Source: Nitrospira sp. (GTDB lineage: Bacteria > Nitrospirota > Nitrospiria > Nitrospirales > Nitrospiraceae). Taken from it: a stretch of DNA of 50,077 nucleotides. This document shows positions 35,724 through 43,413 of this stretch, piece by piece. A program made the position numbers and the translations under genes. The DNA is taken from assembly GCA_013140455.1 (NCBI GenBank), contig JABFSU010000073.1, positions 1 through 50,077 on the forward strand, written 5' to 3'. Below the pieces are notes generated by a model, which made no database searches, had not been told where the DNA came from, and worked only from the letters and a program-made list of their open reading frames with translations. How positions within the stretch are numbered: the stretch's first letter is position 1; each line of letters begins with the position of its first letter.

Positions 35724-36759
35724 GTGTTCCTCTTGCGCGAAGCGCTTCGCCCAGTCGAGTCAGTTGTGTATCGAGTGACGCGTCGACCACCCGGCTGGCC
35801 GTCTGCACGACACATCCCCCTCGGGACAGCGTAATATCCGGCTCAATATGGAGCGAGAGCGTGAGATCACCGACCTGGCTCAATTCGCCCCGTAGCGCTT
35901 CGAGCGTTCCGGCGTCGGCCGGATGCACCGTAATCGTCACTCGGCCGGACTCTTTCAACGCCGCCAGCGCCGTTTTGGCTTGCGTGACCACTTGTTCTTT
36001 GACCTGGTCGGCCCGATCGTGCAGCACTTTGGTGGCAATCTGAAAAGCCAGACTCACCACTTCTTCTTCCACGGTCTGATGCAGGGCCAGCCAGGCTTGA
36101 TCGAACTTCCTCACGGCATTCGAGAGCACGGTACGTTCATGGCGCCGCCGCTCTTCGTCTCGGGCGCACGCGCGTCGCTCGCCTTCGGCAATCCCGCGTT
36201 CATATTCCGTCAGTCCGTCTTGCCCGCGCGTCACCCCGTCTTCGCCGAATGTTTGCAGAACCATACTTTGTACGCGCAAGCCGCCGGCTCGCACGACCGC
36301 ATGTTTCAATACCGTATTTTCCGCACGTAACGCGTGCAGCTCGAGCAACCGTCTGGCGGTCATCAGTACGACATCGTTCTGAATCGGCTTCATAAAGAAT
36401 TCGGCCGCGCCGGCCTTCATCGCCCTGACGGCCAGCTCGACGCTCGGCGATCCGGTCATCACAACGCTGATCACACGCTGGTCGCAGGCCTGGACCTGCT
36501 CCAATAGCTGAATCCCATCCAAATCCGGCAAGGTGACGTCCACCATCACGAGAGCCGGAGGAGCTTGTTTCACCATCGCCAGCGCTTCTTGGGCGGTACC
36601 GGCGACACGAATGGCCACTCCTTCCGATCGAAAGAGTTCGATAAAAAGATTCCGGATGATCTCGTCATCATCGACGACGAGGATCGATCCATGCAGTTTC
36701 TGAGTTCCGGACGATGCCGGAGCGGACAATCTCGCCGGAAGTGATGCGCTCGTGGCCAT
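35710..36759 (-). CDS. fliH: response-regulator receiver domain fused to FliH
   Basis: 349 residues. Residues about 24-140 are a complete receiver domain: acidic pair D31-D32 in ILVVDDDE, phosphoacceptor D74 in VMVDVTLPDLDG, T102 in VMTGS and K124 in FMKPI. After a linker, residues about 170-349 are FliH: a charged helical stretch (EYERGIAEGERRACARDEERRRHE) then the FliH C-terminal domain (VVSLAFQIATKVLH, VTITVHPADAGTLEALR, DITLSRGGCVVQT). Ordinary FliH is about 230 residues without the receiver. FliH dimers bind FliI and FliN. The fusion suggests that phosphorylation may tune export ATPase docking. It abuts fliG and overlaps fliI. Confidence 0.95.
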   Translation of the reverse strand: MATSASLPARLSAPASSGTQKLHGSILVVDDDEIIRNLFIELFRSEGVAIRVAGTAQEALAMVKQAPPALVMVDVTLPDLDGIQLLEQVQACDQRVISVVMTGSPSVELAVRAMKAGAAEFFMKPIQNDVVLMTARRLLELHALRAENTVLKHAVVRAGGLRVQSMVLQTFGEDGVTRGQDGLTEYERGIAEGERRACARDEERRRHERTVLSNAVRKFDQAWLALHQTVEEEVVSLAFQIATKVLHDRADQVKEQVVTQAKTALAALKESGRVTITVHPADAGTLEALRGELSQVGDLTLSLHIEPDITLSRGGCVVQTASRVVDASLDTQLTRLGEALRARGTHVAQ

Positions 36760-37761
36760 TTACAGCATTTCCTCCCCGGCGCCGGCGACCACAATCCGGC
36801 CTTCCTCCTCCAGCTTGCGGCACACTTTGAGGATGTTCTGCTGTGATCGCTCCACATCCGTAATTTTGACCGGGCCCTTGGATTCCATATCGTCCTTGAG
36901 CATCTCGGCCGCCCGGCTTGACATGTTCTTGAAGAATTTATCCTTAATATTGGGGTTGGCCCCACGAAGTGCCAGAGGCAGATCTTCTTTACTGATTTCC
37001 TTCATCAATTCCTGCATGCCACGATCATCCAGCTTGATCAGGTCGTCGAAGACGAACATCAGGGCCCGGATGGCATCGGCCAGCGGCTGACTCTTCTCCG
37101 CGATCTTGGCCATGATGTTGCCTTCGGTACTCTTGTCGAGCCGGGTCATGATATCCGCCATCATCTCCGTCCCACCGAGCGATTGGGCACGCATGCCGGT
37201 GTTTGACAAGAGCGCTTCCTGCATCGTGTTGCTGAGTTCCTCCAAGACGTCGGGTTGGACCTCTTCCATGGTCGCCACTCGTAAGGCGACATCGCCTCGC
37301 ATAAACTCCGGCAGCTGGGCCAACAGCTGACTGGCCTGTTCACTCTCCAGATGCGCCAGAATGACGGCGATGGTTTGCGGATGTTCGATCTTGATCATAC
37401 TGGCTAACGATTTGGCTTCTACCCACTTCAAGGCTTCCAGGCCGGGATAGGATTTCCGGGTCATCGATTCGATGATGGTTTTGGCTTTCTCCGGTCCCAG
37501 CGCCTTGATCAAGATACTGCGAATATACTCATTCCCCTTGAACTGGACCTCTCCCGTGGCACTCGCACTTTCGAATTCAGAAATCACCACCGCTTCATCT
37601 TCTTTCGAGATTTGCGCGGTGCCGTTCATAAAATGTCCCAGCTTCTTGATCTCTTTGGGATCGAGCTGCTTCATGACTTGAGCGGCCGCTTCTTCCCCGA
37701 TGGCGCGAAGCAGAATCGCCGCCTTCTGTTCACCGGACATCTGTTTAGGCTCACCGGTCAT
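36760..37761 (-). CDS. fliG: flagellar motor switch protein FliG
   Basis: 333 residues. The N-terminal domain (AAILLRAIGEEAAAQVMKQL) binds FliF, the middle domain carries the EHPQTIAV motif, and the C-terminal torque helix holds the charged residues (RALMFVFDDLIKLDDRGMQELM). FliG is the rotor protein that meets the MotA stator. The position fliF-fliG-fliH-fliI is canonical, with a 2-base gap from fliF. Confidence 0.98.
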   Translation of the reverse strand: MTGEPKQMSGEQKAAILLRAIGEEAAAQVMKQLDPKEIKKLGHFMNGTAQISKEDEAVVISEFESASATGEVQFKGNEYIRSILIKALGPEKAKTIIESMTRKSYPGLEALKWVEAKSLASMIKIEHPQTIAVILAHLESEQASQLLAQLPEFMRGDVALRVATMEEVQPDVLEELSNTMQEALLSNTGMRAQSLGGTEMMADIMTRLDKSTEGNIMAKIAEKSQPLADAIRALMFVFDDLIKLDDRGMQELMKEISKEDLPLALRGANPNIKDKFFKNMSSRAAEMLKDDMESKGPVKITDVERSQQNILKVCRKLEEEGRIVVAGAGEEML

Positions 37762-37763
37762 GG

Positions 37764-39338
37764 CTACGCATTACCTTTCAACCACTGTTTCACGACCACC
37801 GCGGTCCCATCAGGGTTCTTCCTGGCCATATCGACGATTTGCGCCCGACTCGCACTCGATTCCAACGAGGCTTCCACCGCACTGACTGAAGCAGGCAAGG
37901 CCGGCGCGGTTGCCTCCGCCGTCGTCGATTCAACCGCCGAGACACCTAGCATCGCAATAAGGGGCCGGACCACAAAGAAAAGAATGAGCAGGAATAACAG
38001 GGCTCCGACTCCGTATCTCATATACGGCATCCAGGGCTGTGTCGTTTCTGCAACAGCCTCGACGGTTGCCGTGGCTGGTTCTTCAGGGCCGAATCCGAAC
38101 TGAACATTCACGACCTGCACTTGATCCTGACGTTCTGTTGAATAACCCATCGCTTTCTTGACGATGTCTTCGATTCGCTTGAGGTCTTCCTCACTGCGAG
38201 GAATATACTTCTTGATGGCATCCCCTGCCGGCTTGTCGGCCGTCTCCCCGTTTCCGGCTTTGGGCGCTTCATAGGTCCCATCCACCAGGACCGCCACCGA
38301 CAGTTTCTTGATCGAACCGATCGGCTCCACGATACGGGAGACAGTTCTGCTGATTTCGTAATTCACCGTCTCGTTCTTCGTTTGGGTCGCATTGGAACTT
38401 GTCGGCGTCGACTCCGCTTCCGTCCCCGGAGGCACATTGGATTGCACGCCTGGCACACCGCCGGACATCCCATTGACGCCGTTGGCCTTCTCCTGGCCTC
38501 GCTGTTCGCTTCGGACGACTTGTCCGTTAGGGTCATACCGCTCTTCCGTCGTTTCGACTTTCCTGAAGTCGATTAGGCTGGAGACCCTGACCTCCGCCTT
38601 GTTCAATCCGACGATCCGTTCGAGCATCGACTGAATCCGGCCTTCGATGTCTTTTTCAATCGTGCGCTGATACTCAAGCTGCGTATTGGTCAGACCGGCC
38701 GTCTCGTCCTGGGCCGTGGAGGAAAGGAGATGGCCGTGGCCGTCGACGACGGTAATATCGCGGGCCTGCAATCCTTCCACGCTGCTGGCGACGAGATGCA
38801 CGACGCCCTGGACCTGCCCCTTGCTCAACGCTTGGGCATTTCTAAGTGAGACAACCACTGATGCACGCGGCCGCTCCTGCTCCGCGGCAAACAACCGCCG
38901 CTCCGGAATCGCCAAATGGACACGCGCGCGTTCTACTTCCGGCATCTGCGCAATCGTGCGGGCCAACTCTCCTTGGAGCGCGCGCCGGTAATTCAGCTTT
39001 TGAACGAACTCGGACATTCCGATGGAGGTGCGGTCGAAAATTTCATAGCCGACGCCGCCGCCCTTGGGAATCCCTTGACTGGCCAACGTCAAGCGAAGGT
39101 CGTGGACTTGCGCGGTGGGTACAAGAATCGTGGCCCCGCCGCCCGTCGTGTCGTAGGGCGTCTTCGACTCTTTCAATTTATCGATAATCGACGAGGCATC
39201 TTCACTATTGAGATTCGTGAAGAGCACCTGCATATCCGGCTGCTGCGTCCATAAGGCGAGCGCAATCAGCCCGGCGACGGATCCTGCCAGCGCAACCAGA
39301 ATGATCATGCGTTGATTGATCGAGAATTTCGAAAACAT
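37764..39338 (-). CDS. fliF: flagellar MS-ring protein FliF
   Basis: 524 residues. Two membrane spans (about 11-30 and 438-460) enclose a large periplasmic part with ring-building motifs: LFTNLNSEDASSIIDKLKESKTPY near the start and the YRRALQGELARTIAQMPEVERARVHLAIPE stretch. The cytoplasmic tail ends in the FliG-binding segment VDMARKNPDGTAVVVKQWL. FliF is the first structure built and houses the export gate. It follows fliE by 37 bases. Confidence 0.98.
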   Translation of the reverse strand: MFSKFSINQRMIILVALAGSVAGLIALALWTQQPDMQVLFTNLNSEDASSIIDKLKESKTPYDTTGGGATILVPTAQVHDLRLTLASQGIPKGGGVGYEIFDRTSIGMSEFVQKLNYRRALQGELARTIAQMPEVERARVHLAIPERRLFAAEQERPRASVVVSLRNAQALSKGQVQGVVHLVASSVEGLQARDITVVDGHGHLLSSTAQDETAGLTNTQLEYQRTIEKDIEGRIQSMLERIVGLNKAEVRVSSLIDFRKVETTEERYDPNGQVVRSEQRGQEKANGVNGMSGGVPGVQSNVPPGTEAESTPTSSNATQTKNETVNYEISRTVSRIVEPIGSIKKLSVAVLVDGTYEAPKAGNGETADKPAGDAIKKYIPRSEEDLKRIEDIVKKAMGYSTERQDQVQVVNVQFGFGPEEPATATVEAVAETTQPWMPYMRYGVGALLFLLILFFVVRPLIAMLGVSAVESTTAEATAPALPASVSAVEASLESSASRAQIVDMARKNPDGTAVVVKQWLKGNA

Positions 39339-39375
39339 ACAGCTGGTTTACCTCATCCGCCTCAAAAGGCTCCGG

Positions 39376-39681
39376 TCACACTTGCATTCGTTGAATTTCT
39401 TCGTAGGCCGTCACGAGCTTATTGCGAATCTGCATCATCAGTTGAAACGACACATCGGCTTGTTGCAAGGCCACCATCGTACGATGGAGGTCTTGCGATT
39501 GACCGGTCACCAGAGCATCGACGGCCTGATTGGCCTGCATCTGCACGTCATTTGCCTTCCCGATGGCGTTCTTGAGCGTATCCATGAACCCGCCGGGTCC
39601 GGAGGCCTCCGCCGCCCCGACCGGAGCAATCCTGTCCACAATTGTAGGAATAACCGGCGAGATGCCTTGAATGGGTGTCAT
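39376..39681 (-). CDS. fliE: flagellar MS-ring/rod adaptor FliE
   Basis: 101 residues, usual size. The C-terminal half has the FliE signature: DVQMQANQAVDALVTGQSQDLHRTMVALQQADVSFQLMMQIRNKLV (seen as AVDALVTGQSQDLHRTM and LMMQIRNKLVTAYEEI). FliE joins the MS ring to the rod proteins FlgB and FlgC and is an early export substrate. It starts 3 bases after flgC ends. Confidence 0.97.
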   Translation of the reverse strand: MTPIQGISPVIPTIVDRIAPVGAAEASGPGGFMDTLKNAIGKANDVQMQANQAVDALVTGQSQDLHRTMVALQQADVSFQLMMQIRNKLVTAYEEIQRMQV

Positions 39682-39684
39682 GGT

Positions 39685-40134
39685 TTACCTCCCGATTTCT
39701 AACGCTTTGGTCCACATGCCGCGAGTGGCATTGATGGCCTGCACGTTCGCTTCATATGCCCGCGAGGCGCCGATCATGTTGACCATCTCTTCCATCACAT
39801 TCACATTGGGCAAACGGACAAACCCTTTGGGATCGGCATCGGGATGATGAGGGTCGTAGATCAACTGTCCCGGCTTCTGATCCTCCACGACGCGGGCCAC
39901 CGACACACCTTCCAGGGCATGCGCCGTCGTGCCCATGGCCACCTGTCGAAACGCTTTTTGGAAGGCACCGGGCACCGGAGCCGAGTGAAACACCACGTCC
40001 CGCCGTTTGTAGGGCCCGCCGCCGGGGGTGCGTGTGGACTGGGCATTGGCCAGATTGCTCGCAATGACGTTCAGCCGTCGCCGTTGTGCGTCCAGACCGG
40101 ATACCGAGACTGCCATCGAATCAGACATATCCAT
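39685..40134 (-). CDS. flgC: flagellar proximal rod protein FlgC
   Basis: 149 residues. The N-terminus MAVSVSGLDAQRRRLNVIASNLANAQSTRTPGGGPYKR is the classic FlgC motif. The C-terminus has YDPHHPDADPKGFVRLPNVNVMEEMVNMIGASRAYEANVQ (each part seen). FlgC forms the proximal rod with FlgB and FlgF. AAAGGAG with an 8-base spacer supports the ATG at 40134. It follows flgB by 20 bases. Confidence 0.98.
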   Translation of the reverse strand: MDMSDSMAVSVSGLDAQRRRLNVIASNLANAQSTRTPGGGPYKRRDVVFHSAPVPGAFQKAFRQVAMGTTAHALEGVSVARVVEDQKPGQLIYDPHHPDADPKGFVRLPNVNVMEEMVNMIGASRAYEANVQAINATRGMWTKALEIGR

Positions 40135-40154
40135 CGTTGCTTCTCCTTTCGCCG

Positions 40155-40565
40155 TCAGCGGGCGTCGCGAATCGCACTGAGGAGCTGGCGAAACCGTTGT
40201 GCGGTGATACTCGCCGCCGCGTTGTATTGCATGGCATTATCCGAAGACTTGGCCATCTCTAATTCCAGATTGACGGAGTTCGCATCCAGGGGCAGATCGC
40301 CGGCTGGCACTTCAGCCAGTTTTCCCGTGACGGTCTGATACCCTTGCTGTCCCTGCAATCCGAAATGGCCCCCCTGCGTCGCGATCATCGTAAGCGGCAA
40401 ACGACCCTTGTGCGCCGACTGCAGTTGCTGGGCGAACTGTAGGTCGGAGGCGCGATACCCCGGCGTTTCCTCATTGGCCAGGTTGGAGGCAATCACCCGC
40501 TGCCTGGCGCTATGCAGATCGAGACTTCGATGTAGTAACTGCATGGTCTTATCGAGCAGTTCCAT
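40155..40565 (-). CDS. flgB: flagellar proximal rod protein FlgB
   Basis: 136 residues from the ATG at 40565, directly behind AGGAGGAGG; the frame extends 11 codons upstream but the ribosome binding site decides. The motif LHSARQRVIASNLANEETPGYRASDLQF near residue 25 is typical, and the C-terminal NLELEMAKSSDNAMQYNAAASI matches the rod pair helix. FlgB is the most basal rod subunit. It heads the flgB-flgC-fliE-fliF-fliG-fliH-fliI-fliJ-motE operon behind a sigma-54 site at 40606-40621. Confidence 0.97.
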   Translation of the reverse strand: MELLDKTMQLLHRSLDLHSARQRVIASNLANEETPGYRASDLQFAQQLQSAHKGRLPLTMIATQGGHFGLQGQQGYQTVTGKLAEVPAGDLPLDANSVNLELEMAKSSDNAMQYNAAASITAQRFRQLLSAIRDAR

Positions 40566-40605
40566 GGCCGCCTCCTCCTGTGTGAATACCCATCTCACGT
40601 TCTAT

Positions 40606-40621
40606 AGCAACGTCGATGCCT
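40606..40621 (-). promoter_or_regulatory. sigma-54 promoter of the flgB-fliF operon
   Basis: Minus-strand AGGCATCGACGTTGCT, against TGGCAC-N5-TTGC[A/T]; GG and GC are exactly 10 bases apart. The start site would be near 40595, leaving a 30-base leader to the flgB ATG. The NtrC-type activator gene ends only 90 bases upstream. Confidence 0.85.
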
Positions 40622-40640
40622 AAAAATGCACCGCCCGCCC

Positions 40641-40678
40641 CCGGTCAATTCACCGGACCCGGCAAAGCTTGCCGAGTC
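40641..40678 (-). terminator. two tandem hairpins after the FlrC-like gene
   Basis: On the minus strand GACTCGGCAA-GCT-TTGCCGGGTC (40678-40656) forms a 10-base stem with one G-U pair, and CCGGT/ACCGG (40656-40641) forms a second 5-base stem. They begin about 31 bases after the stop at 40710. No T run follows, so termination is inferred from position between this operon and the flgB promoter. Confidence 0.5.
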
Positions 40679-40709
40679 ACAAGATACCTATAGGAAGATC
40701 TGTCACTCG

Positions 40710-42116
40710 CTAGTTCTCCGACATCGTCAACGGCAGTTCCGTCTCACGATACTCTCGAAGTTTGTTCCTCAAGGTCCGGATGCTGATTCCCAGTTCTTTC
40801 GCCGCATGGGTCCGGTTATCTTTCACCCGCGATAACGTCTTAAAAATCAGCTCCCGCTCCATTTCCCAGAGCGAACCGTTCACCGGTGCCGGCGCGGCGG
40901 CTGGAGCCAGGCTCGCGGGTGCCGCCTGGTCCTGACGGGCCTCGGGAAGGTGCATCGGGAGAATGGTTCCCTGCCCGGCGAGCAAGACGGCCCGTTCCAT
41001 GACGTTTTCAAGCTCCCGCACGTTCCCCTTCCACGGCAGAGTCTGGAGATGTGCCACGGCTGCCTCTGACAGCGCCGGTTGAACGACGCCATTTCTGACG
41101 GCGGAGGCGCCAGTAAAATGACGCGCCAACAAGGCGATATCGGCCGGCCGTTCCCTGAGAGGGGGCACAGTGATCGGGAATACGTTCAGTCGATAATAGA
41201 GGTCTTCGCGGAAGCGTCCCTGCTCCACTTCCCGATAGAGGGTGCGGTTCGTGGTCGCGATGACCCGAATGTTGACGGCCACGGGATCACGTCCGCCGAT
41301 ACGGTCGACCTCCCGTTCCTGCAAGACCCGCAAGAGCTTGGCCTGCAAGCCTAAGTTCATTTCGCTGATTTCATCCAGGAGAATGGTGCCGGTATGCGCC
41401 ATTTCAAACTTGCCGATCTTTTTCATCATGGCGCCGGTAAACGCGCCTCGCTCATGTCCGAAGAGTTCGCTTTCCAGCAAGCCGTCCGGCAGGGCGGCGC
41501 AATTCACGGCAATGAACGGCCGATGGGCACGAGGACTGCGCGTATGGATGAACCGGGCCAGTAATTCCTTTCCGGTGCCACTCTCGCCATTGATCAAGAC
41601 GGTGGCTTGACTGGCTGCCACGCCCTCGACGGTGCTGAGCAACCGGATCATGCCCGGGTCTTGCGTCAGAATCGCGCGCCCTTCCACGGCCGTCGAAGTC
41701 CCGGGAGATTCGAGATCCCGTCCTTCTTTGAGGTTTGTGATGACCCGTTCAAGCAAATCCATGGAGAACGGCTTGAGTAAATAGTCGCTCGCTCCGAACT
41801 TCATCGCATCAACCGCTGTCTCCACGGTCCCGTAGGCCGTCATCAGGACAATCACGGTCTGTGGGGCGCGTGCCTTGATGTCTTTGATGAGATCCAATCC
41901 GGTGATGCGCGGCATCTTCAGGTCGGTAATGACCAGCCAGGGACGGAAGCGAGTGACCCGTTCCAGCGCATCGGATCCGTCAATCGCCCCTTGGACCTCA
42001 TACCCCAGTCGACGCACGGACTCCATAAGCGCCGTACGCATCGACGGTTCATCGTCGACGATAAGAATGCGATCATGGCTCTCAGAGCCTTCTATTGCGG
42101 TCTCACGGTCATTCAT
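40710..42116 (-). CDS. sigma-54-dependent response regulator, FlrC/FleR-like
   Basis: 468 residues. Receiver domain 1-125 with D65 in VITDLKMP. AAA+ domain about 145-385 with Walker A GESGTGKE (177-184), the sigma-54 contact loop GAFTGA (224-229), LLDEISEM and the arginine-finger region FREDLYYRLNVFPI. The C-terminal Fis-type helix-turn-helix is about 417-458 (HAAKELGISIRTLRNKL). It should activate the sigma-54 flagellar promoters in this window when phosphorylated by the kinase encoded just upstream, with which it overlaps by 8 bases. Pairing and position match FlrBC/FleSR. Confidence 0.92.
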   Translation of the reverse strand: MNDRETAIEGSESHDRILIVDDEPSMRTALMESVRRLGYEVQGAIDGSDALERVTRFRPWLVITDLKMPRITGLDLIKDIKARAPQTVIVLMTAYGTVETAVDAMKFGASDYLLKPFSMDLLERVITNLKEGRDLESPGTSTAVEGRAILTQDPGMIRLLSTVEGVAASQATVLINGESGTGKELLARFIHTRSPRAHRPFIAVNCAALPDGLLESELFGHERGAFTGAMMKKIGKFEMAHTGTILLDEISEMNLGLQAKLLRVLQEREVDRIGGRDPVAVNIRVIATTNRTLYREVEQGRFREDLYYRLNVFPITVPPLRERPADIALLARHFTGASAVRNGVVQPALSEAAVAHLQTLPWKGNVRELENVMERAVLLAGQGTILPMHLPEARQDQAAPASLAPAAAPAPVNGSLWEMERELIFKTLSRVKDNRTHAAKELGISIRTLRNKLREYRETELPLTMSEN

Positions 42117-43413
42117 GGGCGCGTTCCTCCATCATCTCAACAGGGGCGACGGACTCCAGATCGGAAGACGGTCTCTCCTCCTGATCATTCCATTCTTGAA
42201 ATTCTTCATCTGCCATCGATACATCCATCGGATGAGGCAGCAGGATGGTAAACGTCGTGCCTTCTCCCTGTCGGCTCTCGACATCGATCCGCCCATGATG
42301 GGCATCGATAATCGCATGCACAATTGCCAGGCCTAATCCGGTTCCCTCATCCTTCGTCGTAAAAAACGGATCGAAGATTCTAGCCTGATGGGCCGGGTCG
42401 ATCCCGGGGCCGTTGTCGGTGATCGTCAGGCAGATCGCGCGCGCCCCAAGAGCTTGATCGTCCGCTTTCACGAGCTTGAGTGTCAGAATGCCTCCGGTAG
42501 GCATGGCTTGAATGGCGTTCAGGATCAGATTCAACACCACCTGCTTGAACTGTCCTTCGTTGCACCAGATCGCCGGAATACGGGGATCAAGATCGAGCCG
42601 GATATCCACAGGGGTCTTGGTAATGGCATGGGCCGCGAGGGTCAACGCATCCAACACCAGCGTTTCAACGGTCTGCCACCCGCGCGCCGACCGCTCGGGT
42701 TGGGTATAGATCAACAAATTCGACAGCAACCGATCCAGGCCATGAACCGCCTGGGAGATCTGTTCAGCATAAGTCAGGCTTGAGGGACTGTCCTGCAGAT
42801 CACGCCGCAGCATGGAGGCAAATAGCTCGATGCTGCCCAGCGGATTGCGAATCTCATGGGCGATGCGCCCCACCATTTCACCCATCGCCACGAAGCGATG
42901 CTGGCGCTGCAGCCGTTCCTCCAATTGACACATCTGTGTGACATCGTGAATCAGGATCAGCTGACCTGACGACTGCCCCGGAGAAGCCTCCAATGAACGC
43001 TGGGCAATGGTCAGCACATGGGACTCGTGCCGCTGCGGCTGTTCACTCACGGTGAGCCGGAGCTCGGCCAGTAAAGCCGAGGCGGATTGCCCGAGGAGCG
43101 CGTCTGCCTTGCACCCGAGTAACAACGTTGCCGCCGCGTTCACTCGCGTCACGCGACCGCTGAGATCCAGCACCAAGACACCGGTCGTCAGGGAGTCCAA
43201 AATCCCGCTGAGGTGTGTCCGCATCGCTTCATTGTCCTGAAGCTGCTGCCGCAAAGCGGCATTACTCTGCGAGAGCTCCACATCCATCTGCTCGATGCGG
43301 TCTGTCAGTGTGGAATAGGACTGCTGCAGCGTATGGGCCGCTTGGTCAAAGGTGTGAAAGGCCTCCTGAAGCAGGTCTCGTTCAGCCGGGTGCAATGCGG
43401 TCGATGTGGTCAT
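42109..43413 (-). CDS. PAS histidine kinase, FlrB/FleS-like
   Basis: 434 residues without a membrane span. A coiled-coil N-terminus (about 20-65), one PAS domain (about 66-160, ILDSLTTGVLVLDLSGRV), HisKA with H186 in RIAHEIRNPLGSIELFAS and HATPase with NLILNAIQAM, TDNGPGID and GTGLGLAI. A short acidic tail follows. Soluble PAS kinases of this type (FlrB, FleS, FlgS) sense the state of the export apparatus or basal body and phosphorylate the paired NtrC-type regulator. It overlaps the regulator by 8 bases and the TPR gene upstream by 4 bases. Confidence 0.93.
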   Translation of the reverse strand: MTTSTALHPAERDLLQEAFHTFDQAAHTLQQSYSTLTDRIEQMDVELSQSNAALRQQLQDNEAMRTHLSGILDSLTTGVLVLDLSGRVTRVNAAATLLLGCKADALLGQSASALLAELRLTVSEQPQRHESHVLTIAQRSLEASPGQSSGQLILIHDVTQMCQLEERLQRQHRFVAMGEMVGRIAHEIRNPLGSIELFASMLRRDLQDSPSSLTYAEQISQAVHGLDRLLSNLLIYTQPERSARGWQTVETLVLDALTLAAHAITKTPVDIRLDLDPRIPAIWCNEGQFKQVVLNLILNAIQAMPTGGILTLKLVKADDQALGARAICLTITDNGPGIDPAHQARIFDPFFTTKDEGTGLGLAIVHAIIDAHHGRIDVESRQGEGTTFTILLPHPMDVSMADEEFQEWNDQEERPSSDLESVAPVEMMEERAHE

